DNA from: Natrinema hispanicum
GTDB taxonomy: Archaea; Halobacteriota; Halobacteria; Halobacteriales; Natrialbaceae
Reading direction: 5' to 3'
NCBI RefSeq assembly: GCF_004217335.1
Contig: NZ_SHMP01000003.1
Span: 434,001 to 498,000, forward strand
DNA: 64,000 bases
Below, one piece after another: positions 9,146 through 18,744 of this stretch. A program made the translations under genes and the position numbers. The notes beneath the pieces are model-generated. The model had not been told where the DNA came from. It saw only the letters and a program-made list of their open reading frames with translations, and made no database searches. The stretch's first letter is position 1, and each line of letters opens with the position of its first letter.

Positions 9146-10027
9146 ATGAACGCAGATGCCGTCGTCTTGGACATCGACGGAGTGCTCGTCGACGTCGCCG
9201 ACTCCTACCGGCGCGCGATCGTCGAGTCCGTCGACGCAGTCTATGGGCGGACGATCCGCAAGGACGACATTCAGGAGTTCAAAGACGCGGGCGGGTTCAA
9301 CAACGACTGGGAGCTCACCTACGCCGCTGCACTCTACGTGCTCGCGACCGAGGAAGGATATAACGAGTCGCTCGAGACGTTTACCGACGAAATCGCCGCT
9401 ACAGGCGGCGGACTCGAGGCCGCCGAGACCGTCGTCCGCGAGGCGATCGGTGCCCAAGCGACCCAGCGTGTAACCGACCGGTGGGACCGCGAGCGACTTC
9501 GCGACGTCTTCCAGCAGCTGTATCTCGGCGATGAACTCTATCGCGGCCTCGAGGACGGCGAGCCGGATCTCGAGCGCGAGACGCCCGGATTTATCCACGA
9601 CGAACCGGTGTTACTCGAGCGCGAGGCCCGCGACCGGTTGCTCGCGGAATACGACGTGGGTGTGCTGACCGGCCGGCCGGAGGCCGAAGCCGAGATTGCC
9701 TTAGAGCGGGTCGGACTCGACAACGCGATTCCGGTCGACCGTCGGTTCACGATGGACGACTGGGAGGAGGGCAAACCGCACCCGAAAGCGTTGACGACCC
9801 TCGCAGAGCGGTTCGACGTGACCAGCGTTGCGTTCGTCGGTGACACGTTAGACGACATCCGAACGGCAGTCAACGCAAGCGAGACCGATTCCGACCGCGA
9901 GTACCACGGGATCGGTGTCCTGACCGGCGGCTTGACCGGCGATGAGGGGCGACGAAAGTACGAGCGCGAAGGCGCAACGGCGGTGCTCGAATCGGTCAAC
10001 GCCGTTCCCGGCTGGCTCGAGTCGTAG
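9146..10027 (+). CDS. HAD-superfamily hydrolase, TIGR01548-like
   Basis: The 293-residue protein has the haloacid dehalogenase motifs in order: DIDGVLVDV with both Asp near the N-terminus (motif I), VGVLTGRP (motif II), the Lys of EGKPHPKAL (motif III) and FVGDTLDDI (motif IV). The long alpha-helical cap between motifs I and II fits subfamily IA and the archaeal TIGR01548 group. The substrate is unknown; phosphomonoester hydrolysis is expected. The ATG at 9146 is supported by CCTTTATT about 27 bases upstream and by motif I starting at once; a GTG at 9092 is less likely. Confidence 0.85.
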   Translation: MNADAVVLDIDGVLVDVADSYRRAIVESVDAVYGRTIRKDDIQEFKDAGGFNNDWELTYAAALYVLATEEGYNESLETFTDEIAATGGGLEAAETVVREAIGAQATQRVTDRWDRERLRDVFQQLYLGDELYRGLEDGEPDLERETPGFIHDEPVLLEREARDRLLAEYDVGVLTGRPEAEAEIALERVGLDNAIPVDRRFTMDDWEEGKPHPKALTTLAERFDVTSVAFVGDTLDDIRTAVNASETDSDREYHGIGVLTGGLTGDEGRRKYEREGATAVLESVNAVPGWLES

Positions 10028-10075
10028 GACGACACGCCCGATCACGATTGCTCGTCGGAGAGAGGACGGCTATCG

Positions 10076-10633
10076 TCACGCGGTCGGATCGTCCAGTCGC
10101 CGGCATGACTCAAACCGATCGTCGGTCAGGTAGACGCTCTCGTCACGGACGGTCACGTCGATGGCGTCGAGCGCGTCGCCACGACACGGACCCGCTGTAC
10201 AGACGCCGTTGCCACACTCGAAGCGCGCGCCGTGTTCGTGACACACCAGCTGCTCGTCGTGGACGATCGCGCCGGAGCCGGGGTCGAGCCTGACCTCGGG
10301 TTTGTGCGGACACGAGTTTCGCCACGCAGTCACGTCGTCGCCCACTCGGCGGAGGATCAGCTCCGTCCCCCGATTCCCGGAGCGGGCCTCGCACCTGAGC
10401 GTTCCATGGGTCGGGATATCTGCAAGCGGGGCGATACGGCGAGGGTCGTCACAATCGGTTGCTTCGGCCGTGAATGAACTGTCGGCACCCTCGTCTTCAT
10501 CCTCGTCGTGTCCACCATCGATACTGAAACGAAACGTCGCGTCGCCGGTCGAAACGTCTCCCTCGTCGCCGTAGATGCGAATCGACGTCGATTCGTCGGC
10601 TCCCTCGAGCGTTACCCGGACGGAATCGGCCAT
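10076..10633 (-). CDS. Rieske-type [2Fe-2S] protein with N-terminal extension
   Basis: The 185-residue protein has a C-terminal Rieske domain with cluster ligands in NSCPHKPE and VCHEHGARFECGNGVC: Cys-x-His, then Cys-x-x-His. The first ~80 residues form a separate acidic domain with a DEDEDEG linker and no recognised motif. No transmembrane segment is visible, so it is a soluble Rieske ferredoxin-like protein rather than a bc1-type subunit; a partner oxygenase or reductase is not next door. The start at 10633 is preceded by an AT-rich TATA-like element (around 10655-10662). Confidence 0.85.
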   Translation of the reverse strand: MADSVRVTLEGADESTSIRIYGDEGDVSTGDATFRFSIDGGHDEDEDEGADSSFTAEATDCDDPRRIAPLADIPTHGTLRCEARSGNRGTELILRRVGDDVTAWRNSCPHKPEVRLDPGSGAIVHDEQLVCHEHGARFECGNGVCTAGPCRGDALDAIDVTVRDESVYLTDDRFESCRRLDDPTA

Positions 10634-10756
10634 ACCTATTGTTTTTGGCCAGCCTAAAAATATGTTCCGGGCCGGATCGCTCACCAACGATGGCAGACGC
10701 GTTCGGCTCCCGACGACGCGCGGTACTCCTATAGGATGGCCGAGCAAAGAGTCGGT

Positions 10757-11023
10757 ATGGACGACACTGAAGTCACCGTCGACGTCGAGGTCGAAGTCGA
10801 AGTGGATTCCAACGAACTCGAGATCGAGGTCGGAGACGAACGCGAGTTCGAGGCCGAACTCGAGGCCAGCGGGTTGACGATCGAAGTCGAAGCGACGGTC
10901 GAAGTCGAAGGTGAAGCGGACGAAGAATCGGGTGAGACCGACGAAGACGAGGAGGAAGAAGCGGACGAAAACGAGGAAGAAAGCGACGATGAGGCGGAAG
11001 CAGACGAGGAGGAAGAAGATTGA
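10757..11023 (+). CDS. Very acidic low-complexity small protein
   Basis: The 88-residue product starts MDDTEVTVDVEVEVEV. Its first half alternates Val/Ile/Leu with Glu/Asp, a pattern expected of amphipathic beta strands, and its last ~35 residues are almost only Glu, Asp, Ala and Ser. A CTCCTATAGG element at 10727-10736 is about 27 bases before the ATG at 10757, which favours this start over an ATG at 10736 lying on the element itself. No family was recognised and the low complexity makes homology calls unreliable. Confidence 0.5.
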   Translation: MDDTEVTVDVEVEVEVDSNELEIEVGDEREFEAELEASGLTIEVEATVEVEGEADEESGETDEDEEEEADENEEESDDEAEADEEEED

Positions 11024-11125
11024 AATGAGCCACCGCGCTCGCTGATTGAGGCCCGCGATCCCCGATCCACCTCGAGGTTCGCGCATGTCGAAAAAGGCTA
11101 TGTGCTGGCACCGGTACGCCACCGC

Positions 11126-12823
11126 ATGACCTGGACGGTAATGCCGACTTACGACGAGTACGAGACGGCCCATGAGGAGTTTTCGTGGGACCTTCCCGAC
11201 GAGTACAACCCTGCCGTCGACTTCCTTCGAAAACACGAGGACACGAGTCGAACGGCGCTGCGGTACGACCACCCCGACGGAGGCCTCGAGACCTACTCCT
11301 TCGACGACCTCGACGAGCGATCAGATCGCCTCGCCGCCGCGCTGGCTGACCTCGGCGTCACGGCTGGCGACCGGGTTGGCGTCGTCGTTCCACAGAAACC
11401 GCAGAACCCGCTGACCCACCTCGCGAACTGGAAACTCGGTGCGGTGTCGGTTCCATTGACGGTACTGTTCGGTCGTGATGCACTTCAGTACCGACTCGCA
11501 GACAGCGAAGCCACAGCCGTCGTCGTCGACCCGAGCGTCCGGGAGACGATCGACGAGATCCGCGAGGAGTGTCCAGCACTCGAGCACGTCATCGAACTCG
11601 GCGATGCCGACTCGGTCACAGGCGAGGCACACGCCTTCGACGAGCTCGTCGCCGCCTACGAGCCGGGAATCGACGTCTACGATGCGACGCCCGAGACGCC
11701 GACGGCGATCATGTATACCAGCGGCTCGACGGGTCCACCGAAGGGCGTCCGGCACAGCCACGCGCTCTGGCTCGGGCGGGCCGCCGCGGCGTACAACTAC
11801 TTCGATCAGGGCCTCGCAGAGGGCGAGGCGACGCTGTGGACGCCAGCCGACTGGGCCTGGGGTGCAGCCCTCGGTGGCACCCTCTTTGCAGCGTGGCATC
11901 ACGGTTGTACGATCGTCGGCTGGCCTCGCGATGGGTTCGACCCCCAGGAGGTCTACGACCTCCTCGAGCGCCACGACGTGACGAAGGCGTTCATGCCGCC
12001 GACTGCGCTCCGGATGCTGATGGGCGTCGACGACCCCGAAGCCCGCTTTGATCTCTCGCTCGAGACGTTCGCCTCGGCCGGCGAGCCGCTCACCTCGGAG
12101 GTCGTCGAGTGGGTCGACGCGACGTTCGACGACGTCGCGATCAACGAGTTCTACGGCCAGACGGAACTCAACCTCGTCGTTGGCAACTCCGAAACCTGGT
12201 TCGACACGCGGCCGGGCAGCATGGGCAAGCCCTTCCCGGGCTACGAGGTCGCGGTGCTCGATCCCGAGACGCACGAGCGCAAAGAGCGTGGCGAGACCGG
12301 TGAACTCGCGATTAAACCGGGCGATCGCCGGGTCTTCTTCGACGAGTACCACGGGCTGCCCGAGAAAACAGCGAATAAACAGATCGACGACATCTCCGCT
12401 CGCGGGGAGTCAGAAGAGCAACGCTCTTCTGGAAGGTGGTTCCTGACCGACGACCTCGTCAAGCGCGATGAGGACGGCTACCTGTGGTTCGTTTCCAGGG
12501 CCGACGACGTGATCCTCACCAGCGGCTACCGCGTTGGGCCGATGGAGGTCGAAGACGCGATTCTGACCCACGACGCCGTCGAACAGGTCGGTGTCGTCGG
12601 TGTTCCCGACGAGACCCGTGGCGAGGCGATCAAAGCGTTCGTCAAGCCCGCACGCGACGAGTACGATCCCGACGCGCTTCGCGAGGAGATCCGGACGCTC
12701 GTCCGTGATCGGCTGGCTGAATACGAGTATCCTCAACACATCGCGTTCGTCGAAACGCTCCCGACGACGACGACGGGAAAGATCCAACGGCGCTCCCTGC
12801 GAGAGCGCGACGACGCGGACTAA
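11126..12823 (+). CDS. AMP-forming acyl-CoA synthetase
   Basis: The 565-residue enzyme belongs to the ANL superfamily: P-loop-like YTSGSTGPPKGV, A5 motif INEFYGQTE, A7-like GRWFLTDDLVKRDEDGYLWF, hinge RADDVILTSGYRVGP and the catalytic Lys near the end in TTTTGKIQRR. It activates a carboxylic acid with ATP and transfers it to CoA. The medium-chain/acetyl-type members have this length and the WTPADWAWGAALGG segment. The exact acyl chain cannot be read from the sequence. The ATG at 11126 is about 30 bases after an AAAAGGCTAT element; an ATG at 11141 is also possible. Confidence 0.9.
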   Translation: MTWTVMPTYDEYETAHEEFSWDLPDEYNPAVDFLRKHEDTSRTALRYDHPDGGLETYSFDDLDERSDRLAAALADLGVTAGDRVGVVVPQKPQNPLTHLANWKLGAVSVPLTVLFGRDALQYRLADSEATAVVVDPSVRETIDEIREECPALEHVIELGDADSVTGEAHAFDELVAAYEPGIDVYDATPETPTAIMYTSGSTGPPKGVRHSHALWLGRAAAAYNYFDQGLAEGEATLWTPADWAWGAALGGTLFAAWHHGCTIVGWPRDGFDPQEVYDLLERHDVTKAFMPPTALRMLMGVDDPEARFDLSLETFASAGEPLTSEVVEWVDATFDDVAINEFYGQTELNLVVGNSETWFDTRPGSMGKPFPGYEVAVLDPETHERKERGETGELAIKPGDRRVFFDEYHGLPEKTANKQIDDISARGESEEQRSSGRWFLTDDLVKRDEDGYLWFVSRADDVILTSGYRVGPMEVEDAILTHDAVEQVGVVGVPDETRGEAIKAFVKPARDEYDPDALREEIRTLVRDRLAEYEYPQHIAFVETLPTTTTGKIQRRSLRERDDAD

Positions 12824-12882
12824 CCGCGAGGAGACCCCCTGTTGGGACGAGGTTTATAGTTAAAGACTGCTAACACGTGTCT

Positions 12883-13293
12883 ATGTATCGCGTCTTGATT
12901 CCTGTTGACACCAACGAGAACCGGGCACTGGCACAGGTCGACTACGTCACGGCGTTGCCGACTGCCGCGGATGCAGTTGAGGCCTACGTCCTGTTCGTCT
13001 TCACGGAGGAAAGCGAGGCGGAAGCTGAGGATCACGATTCCGCCTCCGAGATCGATGCCGTCCGCCGCGCAGCGGAAACCCTCGAGGACGCCGGCATCGA
13101 CGTGACGATCGTCGAAGACAGCGGCGACACCGAAGAGGACATTCTCGAGCACGCCGAGGCCCACGATGTCGACACGATCGTCCTCGGCGGTCGGAAGCGC
13201 TCGCCCGTCGGGAAAGCACTGTTCGGAAGCATCTCTCAGGGAGTGATTCTCAACACTGATCGGCCGGTGGTCATCACCGGCAGCAAGGAGTAA
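12883..13293 (+). CDS. Universal stress protein (UspA family)
   Basis: The 136-residue single UspA domain begins MYRVLIPVD and ends with the nucleotide-binding pattern GGRKRSPVGKALFGSISQGV followed by RPVVI, indicating an ATP-binding type USP. A TTTATAG element at about 12852-12858 is 27 bases before the ATG at 12883, which is chosen over a GTG six bases earlier. It follows the acyl-CoA synthetase by 59 bases but has its own promoter. Confidence 0.92.
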   Translation: MYRVLIPVDTNENRALAQVDYVTALPTAADAVEAYVLFVFTEESEAEAEDHDSASEIDAVRRAAETLEDAGIDVTIVEDSGDTEEDILEHAEAHDVDTIVLGGRKRSPVGKALFGSISQGVILNTDRPVVITGSKE

Positions 13294-13599
13294 CTCGTCT
13301 CGAGGTCTGACTCGAGTCGCACTGTCATTGCAGGCGGACCGCTGTCAGTCAGTGCCGGCGCACCCGCGACCGTGCTTCGGGTGGCCGAGGGCTCGTGACA
13401 GCAATCCGGCTCAGGCGGTGGTCACACGAGATCTGTGGGCGGACGGCAAACTGCCAGTCTTCGGCTTCCAGCGGCGCTCGAGCCGCGTCGGCACTTTTGG
13501 ACCGTGTCACCAACCCGACGGAGAGGAGTCGAATCAGAGGGGGTGGCCGCATGGCTCCGCCGGCAGCCATCTTATCCGCGTCGATGCCGGGCATTCGCT
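13294..13599. other. Intergenic region without recognised gene
   Basis: About 300 bases between the USP and GNAT genes. Open frames cross it on both strands, but none has a promoter at its start or residues typical of a protein. No tRNA-like T arm was found. The last part (CATCTTATCC, about 13568-13577) is the likely TATA region for the gene at 13600. Confidence 0.5.
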
Positions 13600-14415
13600 A
13601 TGGAGATTCGGGAACCGACACCGGCAGCGGCCGACCGGATTCGCGAGGTCGTCGACAGTTCGCTGACGGCCTCGTTCAGGCTCAGTCCGGCACAGATCGA
13701 CGGGCTGGTCGACGACCAGTTCGCCGATGAGGCCGTCACCGACAAACGCGAGGACGAGGAGACCCTGCTGCAGGTCGCCGAAACCAGTTCGGAAATCGAG
13801 GACACGACCATCACCGGGTTCGTCGAAGGACGACTCAAGGACGGCTGGGGCGAGGTCAGGTGGCTGTTCGTCGATCCGGAACACAGAGGGAAAGGCATCG
13901 GCACCGAACTGTACGAGACCGCGACCGAGACCCTCCGCGACCGCGGGGCCGAACACATCTGTGTCACCGTGCTCGAGGCCAACACGGAGGGCCACGATTT
14001 CGTCGAACGGCTCGGCCTCGAACACGACGGGGACCGGCGGGTCGAGATTGCCGATGAGTCGGTCGTCAACTACGTCTACACGGAGCCGGACGTCGACGCG
14101 ACTCTCCCTGATTCGACAGGGGAGGACGCAGCAGACGAGGAGTTTCCTGAAACGAAACGGGTCAGCGGGCAACTGACGACAACCGACGACGGAACGACGG
14201 CGTACATCGCCCGCGACGAGCCAGAGTCCGGCACCGCAGCGCCGTTTTTCGCGACCTACGAGGATGACACCCACACCGAACAGCACGGCTTCTACTGTGC
14301 GAACTGCGGCTCGCTCGAGGTCTCGATGAACAACATGGATCACCTCGAGTGTAACGACTGTGGAAACTCCCACGCAGAGCGGTCCGAGGCATCGTACGAC
14401 GGTTCGTACCTCTAG
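13600..14415 (+). CDS. GNAT acetyltransferase fused to a zinc-ribbon (DUF5816-like) domain
   Basis: The first ~165 residues form a GNAT N-acetyltransferase, with the acetyl-CoA pyrophosphate-binding motif EHRGKGIGTELY after a WLFVDP strand and a VTVLEANTEGHDFVERLG core. After an acidic linker the last ~80 residues contain CANC and CNDC in the segment FYCANCGSLEVSMNN...CNDCGN, a zinc-ribbon-like module resembling haloarchaeal DUF5816. The acceptor is unknown. The ATG at 13600 is 27 bases after a TTATCC element; upstream in-frame codons to 13435 do not look coding. Confidence 0.82.
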   Translation: MEIREPTPAAADRIREVVDSSLTASFRLSPAQIDGLVDDQFADEAVTDKREDEETLLQVAETSSEIEDTTITGFVEGRLKDGWGEVRWLFVDPEHRGKGIGTELYETATETLRDRGAEHICVTVLEANTEGHDFVERLGLEHDGDRRVEIADESVVNYVYTEPDVDATLPDSTGEDAADEEFPETKRVSGQLTTTDDGTTAYIARDEPESGTAAPFFATYEDDTHTEQHGFYCANCGSLEVSMNNMDHLECNDCGNSHAERSEASYDGSYL

Positions 14416-14528
14416 CGCTCGAGGAGAGCACCGCTCCCACCATAGCGCCACAGCCGTGCGGAACCGACACGGCGGAGCGAACATCTATAGCCCGCGGCCG
14501 TGTACTCATTCCTACCCTTCTCCCGCTG

Positions 14529-14990
14529 ATGAAACACATCGACTACGCGTACACGTTCGGCATCGACGAGTCGACGATCGAAGAGCGGCTACGAACGGCC
14601 GAAACGGGCGTTCTCTCGCTCTCGAAAGACGACGAGAGTTACGCCATCCCGCTGGCACACTACTACGACAGCGACGGGCTCTACTTCCGGCTCGGCGTCA
14701 CCGACGGGAGCCGAAAACAGGCGTTCATCGAGGCGACCGAGACGGCGTGTTACGTCTGCTACGGGACGGAAGCGACCGACGATCCGCGCGAGATCGAGTC
14801 CTGGAGCGTGATGGTCACCGGCCAACTCTCCGAAATTCCGGACTCGGAGTACGATCGGTTCGATACGGCCGAGATCAACCGGCAGTTCGCACCCATTCGC
14901 GTCTTCGACGAGAACATCGACGAGATCGAGATCCGCATCCTCGAGCTCGAGCTCGACACGATAACCGGTCGAGCCACGTCGGAGTCGTAG
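14529..14990 (+). CDS. Pyridoxamine 5'-phosphate oxidase-like flavin-binding protein
   Basis: This 153-residue protein fits the split-barrel FMN-binding family: GVLSLSKDDESYAIPLAHYY, then YFRLGVTDGSRKQAFIE and VCYGTE, ending with VMVTGQLSEI. Members reduce or bind flavin- or F420-linked substrates, and the precise role is not visible. A CATCTATAGCC element lies at about 14480-14490, giving a leader of roughly 10-15 bases. Confidence 0.85.
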   Translation: MKHIDYAYTFGIDESTIEERLRTAETGVLSLSKDDESYAIPLAHYYDSDGLYFRLGVTDGSRKQAFIEATETACYVCYGTEATDDPREIESWSVMVTGQLSEIPDSEYDRFDTAEINRQFAPIRVFDENIDEIEIRILELELDTITGRATSES

Positions 14991-15006
14991 CCGGACGGGG
15001 AGTCGC

Positions 15007-16266
15007 TCAGACGAGCAGGACGACGAGGAGTCCGATCGCCGACACAGCACCGAGGCCAGCAGTCACGACGCGACCGAGTTCGTGGGTCCCAATCACCCAC
15101 GCGAGACCAGCTTTCACGATGGTGTTCGCGATCGCGCCGATGACGATTCCCGTTGCGGCGACGTGGTTCGAGATCGTTCCGTCGGCTGCGAGCCTGCTCA
15201 GCGTGAGCGTGATCGCGTCGACGTCGGCGAGGCCGGAGACGAACGCGGTCGCGTAGACTCCCGATTCACCGAGCAGGGAGTGGGCGGACTCGGAGACCAG
15301 CAGGACGGCTGCGAAGACGGCACCGAAAAACAGCGCCGGGCGCAACTGAAACGGGTTCGTGAGGTCGGTTTTGGCTTCCTCGTCTCGCTTCGTGGTCGCT
15401 CGCCAGTAGATGACGGCGGCGATACACGCACCGATAACCGTCATTACGGACAGCGGAACGGCGACGTCTGGCAGCAGCTCCCGGTTGACGACGGCGACTT
15501 CGATGAGTGCCCGCGGAAACATGACGATCGACGCGACGATCGTCGAGAACGCACAGAGCTGGGAGAGGGAGCGGTCCGCGCTCGCGCGTTCGGCCATCGA
15601 TACCGTCGTCGCGGTCGAGGAGACGAACCCGCCCAGGATACCGGTCAGGGCGATCCCCCGTTCCGTCCCGATCGTCCGACTCAAAACGTAGGCGGCGAAG
15701 CTCAGTCCGGTGACGAACACGACCATGAGCCAGATGAACCGTGGATTGAGTCCGAGCGCGACGTCGAGTTCCCGATCGGGGAGGAGCGGAAAGACAACCA
15801 ACACGACGAGGATGAACTTGATCGACGCGCGGCGTTCGGCCTCGTCAATCCGGTCGACGAAGTTATGAATGGGTCCCTTTGCAGAGAGCAGAACTGTGAC
15901 GACACCGCCGACGGCGACGGCCAGAACCGCGCCGCGTTCCGAATGGGTCGTCAGTGCTCCCAGGACGACGGTCAGTAACGCGGCCATCACCGTCGTCAGC
16001 CCGATGTCTCCCTCGAACCAGATCTTGCCGAGATACGCCACCGTCAGCGGCACCACGAGCGTCCCAACTGCGATCGGAAGCAGCGTCGGGAAAAACGCCT
16101 GGACGAGCGCCCCATAGAGTGCGAACAGCGGAAACGTGCGACTCCCAGCGAACGTACCGCCCGATTCGCTTTGTTCGCGCTCGAGTCCGATGAGCGCGCC
16201 GATCCCGAACGCGATCGCCACCCGAAACACCAACAGTTGAAGCGGGGCAGCGACAGGATCGGTCAC
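15007..16266 (-). CDS. MgtC/SapB family membrane protein with DUF4010-like C-terminus
   Basis: The 419-residue integral membrane protein has about 12 hydrophobic segments. The N-terminal ~140 residues carry the MgtC signature FGIGALIGLEREQ; the remainder matches the DUF4010 half that accompanies MgtC in archaea, including GILGGFVSSTATTVSMAERA and SGLADVDAITLTLS. MgtC-type proteins are linked with Mg2+ limitation and ATP-synthase control in bacteria; transport has not been shown for this long form. It is convergent with the flavoprotein gene, ending 17 bases away. Confidence 0.88.
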   Translation of the reverse strand: MTDPVAAPLQLLVFRVAIAFGIGALIGLEREQSESGGTFAGSRTFPLFALYGALVQAFFPTLLPIAVGTLVVPLTVAYLGKIWFEGDIGLTTVMAALLTVVLGALTTHSERGAVLAVAVGGVVTVLLSAKGPIHNFVDRIDEAERRASIKFILVVLVVFPLLPDRELDVALGLNPRFIWLMVVFVTGLSFAAYVLSRTIGTERGIALTGILGGFVSSTATTVSMAERASADRSLSQLCAFSTIVASIVMFPRALIEVAVVNRELLPDVAVPLSVMTVIGACIAAVIYWRATTKRDEEAKTDLTNPFQLRPALFFGAVFAAVLLVSESAHSLLGESGVYATAFVSGLADVDAITLTLSRLAADGTISNHVAATGIVIGAIANTIVKAGLAWVIGTHELGRVVTAGLGAVSAIGLLVVLLV

Positions 16267-16436
16267 GTCGCTGTGCTTCGTGGGAGAGTTCCGTCAAGCT
16301 TCGGGACGCTTCGATGTGCGAACACCAGCGGCCGCAACCGTGTATCACAACGCTGACCGAGCCGCTCGAGCCAGTCGACTAAATCGGAAACACGACCGCA
16401 GCCCAGAGAGCTGTGTATCAACGAACGAATCCAACA

Positions 16437-16880
16437 CTACTTCGCAAAGATGGTGTCGGCTGTTGCCGCGCCGACGACGCTGAAAACCGAACCGACACTG
16501 ACGGCCTTGAACGTCGTCTCGGCGAGTTTGCCGGCCGACTCCGTCTCGAGGAAGGTCGAGGGAGCACCAAATAACAGCGCGAGGATAGTTACTGAGCCGA
16601 ACGTCACCGTCATCAGCGAAATAAAGCGAAGCGGGACCCCAACGACCTCCTGTTCGTCGTCAGCATCGCGGGTCGTGTCCGCCTTATACAGCGCCGCATA
16701 GCCGATCCCGAAGACGATGGCCACGATTACGAGCGCCTGCAGGACGTGCATGTTTTCCGCGAGCGTCCAAACCTCCTCAGTGACCACGAACGGGCCTGCC
16801 AGCAGAAACCCGCCGACAGTCTGCTGGGCCGAGTCCGCGAGCCGAAACTGCTGTGGGCGGCGCGGCCGTCGGAGTCTCAT
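16437..16880 (-). CDS. DUF2391-like membrane protein
   Basis: The 147-residue protein has four hydrophobic segments and the short charged stretch ALYKADTTRDADDEQE between the second and third. The pattern fits the DUF2391 (TIGR02587-like) membrane proteins, of unknown function. The ATG at 16880 is chosen because the 20 codons before it (back to a GTG at 16940) look non-coding, though an AT-rich element around 16957-16964 would allow a start at either. It follows the ZIP-like gene, ending at 16959, and may be cotranscribed with it. Confidence 0.65.
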   Translation of the reverse strand: MRLRRPRRPQQFRLADSAQQTVGGFLLAGPFVVTEEVWTLAENMHVLQALVIVAIVFGIGYAALYKADTTRDADDEQEVVGVPLRFISLMTVTFGSVTILALLFGAPSTFLETESAGKLAETTFKAVSVGSVFSVVGAATADTIFAK

Positions 16881-16958
16881 AGCGAGTGATTGCGGTGGAC
16901 CGACAAAACGCTCCCGCTCGAGTCTGCCGGCGACGAGCACGGTTTGAACGGATGCATA

Positions 16959-17696
16959 TTAAACGAACAGCAACAACACAGCGTAGCCCGCCGCACCGAC
17001 GGCGAACGCCCAGAATCGACTCTCACGATCAGATGGCAACTCCTCTTTGATCACGTTGAGGATGACCCCACCGGCGAGAAACGGGACGAACACCGCAATG
17101 AGGAGGTCGACGTTCTCGAGGGCATAGCCGGCGACGGCCCCAACGATTACCGCCGTCGCGAGCACCCACCGTCCACGCCGGTGGTACGTCCGGCCGTGGT
17201 GTGCGCGGAGGCCATCGTCGGTGACGAAGAAATGCAGTGCCATTGCGACCGAAAACAAGAGGAGACTCCCGAGTTCGCGATCCCACAGCAGGTAGCCGAC
17301 GATCGCGTTGTAGGCGGCGAAGGAGCTGACGTGGATCCAGAAAATGCCGTCGCCAGCTGATCCCGTTCGATCCGAGTCGGCGTTCGACCGTCGGACGAGT
17401 CGCTCGAGCCCGTAGAAGGTGACGAAGCCGAGCAGAGCGATCAGATAGCCGTGGTGTTCAGCAAAGGCGGTTGGGCTTCCGTGTGCCGCAAGCGTTGCCG
17501 CAGCTTCCCCAACGTCCGGCAGGAGATGGACGAAGACGTACGCGACCGAGACGCCGCCGGCGATCGACAGCCATCGGCTCCGGGGGATCCGGCCGCTGAC
17601 GCCGAGTCGGCCGGCGAAGAGATGGGGCAACGTGAGGGCAACCGTAGCCACGACGACGGCCGCGGTGTCAGCGCGCGGTGCACCAATCGAGAGCAT
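16959..17696 (-). CDS. ZIP-like metal transporter homologue
   Basis: The 245-residue membrane protein has about seven to eight membrane segments. FVHLLPDVGEA in the second segment and FLAGGVILNVIKEELP in the last third recall ZIP-family metal sites (HLLP-E and G-x-I-x-x-E). ZIP proteins move Zn2+ or Fe2+ into the cytoplasm. Several canonical histidines of transport TM4/TM5 are not obvious, so it could be a divergent, non-transporting relative. It lies directly upstream of the DUF2391-like gene. Confidence 0.55.
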   Translation of the reverse strand: MLSIGAPRADTAAVVVATVALTLPHLFAGRLGVSGRIPRSRWLSIAGGVSVAYVFVHLLPDVGEAAATLAAHGSPTAFAEHHGYLIALLGFVTFYGLERLVRRSNADSDRTGSAGDGIFWIHVSSFAAYNAIVGYLLWDRELGSLLLFSVAMALHFFVTDDGLRAHHGRTYHRRGRWVLATAVIVGAVAGYALENVDLLIAVFVPFLAGGVILNVIKEELPSDRESRFWAFAVGAAGYAVLLLFV

Positions 17697-17844
17697 CGAT
17701 AGTGGTACTACTGTCCCGACGATTGTCGATCTATGGCCGACACGTCATCCGGGTTACTGTCACTGTGTCCCGGTGGACCCGCAGGGCGGTCGCGGCCGGC
17801 CGGCACTGACTGACAGGAGTCCGTGGCAGTGGCCGTCGTGCCTG

Positions 17845-18510
17845 CTACTGCTGTGGCCCGCGTTCCTCGAAGGGCTGGACGACCACGAACCCCTCCGAGC
17901 CCGAAAACTCGAGCTGGTAGGTCTCATCAGAGGACTGGCCGATCATATTCGAGAGTGCGCTGTCGACGTGGCTGCCGGGTGTCGTATCGCTCCAGGCGAC
18001 GGTCGCGCTGGGATCGGTGCGAACCGGCGGGCGCAAGACCAGTGGCTCGCCGTGGGTCGTGATCGCGACGCTGCCGGGTCCCTCGAGGAAGACGTTGGTC
18101 ATGCCGCCGGCCGAAAAGCCCGCGATGCTCTTGATCGTCCGGATTTCGTAGTTCACGCTCGACTCGAACGCGAGGACGTCGTTGCCGTTGACCGAAATCG
18201 ACTGTCCGGCATCGAGCTCGAGGAGCTGAATCTTCTTTTCCTGATCCGCGAGATAGAGATGGCCGGACCCGGTCGCTTCCATCACCGGCGTTCCCTCTCC
18301 CGTCGCTTTCTCTTTTATGAATCCCGTAATGCCGCCTTCGGCGGACGATTTCCCCGTGAACGAGATGTCTCCGTCGTAGGCAATCATCGACCCGGCTTTC
18401 GCCATGACGGTTCCGTCGAGGTCGATATCGAGCAGCGTCGAGTTCTCGAGTTGAAACGTCTCGTCGCCAGCTTTCGGTTCGTTTGCAGTAACAAATTCGT
18501 CGACGTTCAT
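17845..18510 (-). CDS. AIM24 family protein
   Basis: The 221-residue protein is an AIM24/TIGR00266 beta-helical protein: MAKAGSMIAYDGDISFTGK and EGTPVMEATGSGHLYLA are typical, and GGMTNVFLEGPGSVAITTHG matches the conserved C-terminal half. AIM24 proteins affect membrane organisation in mitochondria; the archaeal role is unknown. A TATA-like ACTATTTTTA around 18558-18567 on the minus strand gives a leader of about 30 bases. Confidence 0.88.
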   Translation of the reverse strand: MNVDEFVTANEPKAGDETFQLENSTLLDIDLDGTVMAKAGSMIAYDGDISFTGKSSAEGGITGFIKEKATGEGTPVMEATGSGHLYLADQEKKIQLLELDAGQSISVNGNDVLAFESSVNYEIRTIKSIAGFSAGGMTNVFLEGPGSVAITTHGEPLVLRPPVRTDPSATVAWSDTTPGSHVDSALSNMIGQSSDETYQLEFSGSEGFVVVQPFEERGPQQ

Positions 18511-18744
18511 GATGAGCGAGCCGGATGGCTCTACCGAGCCTTGGGCGGCACCCGTAAAAATAGTTACTCACATCCCAATTTCAGGTCGGCATGAAAGACG
18601 GCCGATCGAGATGCACCCAGAAGTCAACAGAAATCGGGACGAGGACGATCCATCTTGCCGGGATCGGTCGAATGGGTGGTGGATTTCAACGGCCTGAATG
18701 TGTAACGCGATGTCGGAATTACGGTGACAGTGAAATTGCGGTAG

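Noticed and set aside
13328-13666. 112-codon frame across the intergenic region before the GNAT gene
   Set aside because: It runs into the GNAT gene in a different frame and its composition (Arg/His/Pro-rich) is that of non-coding GC-rich DNA.
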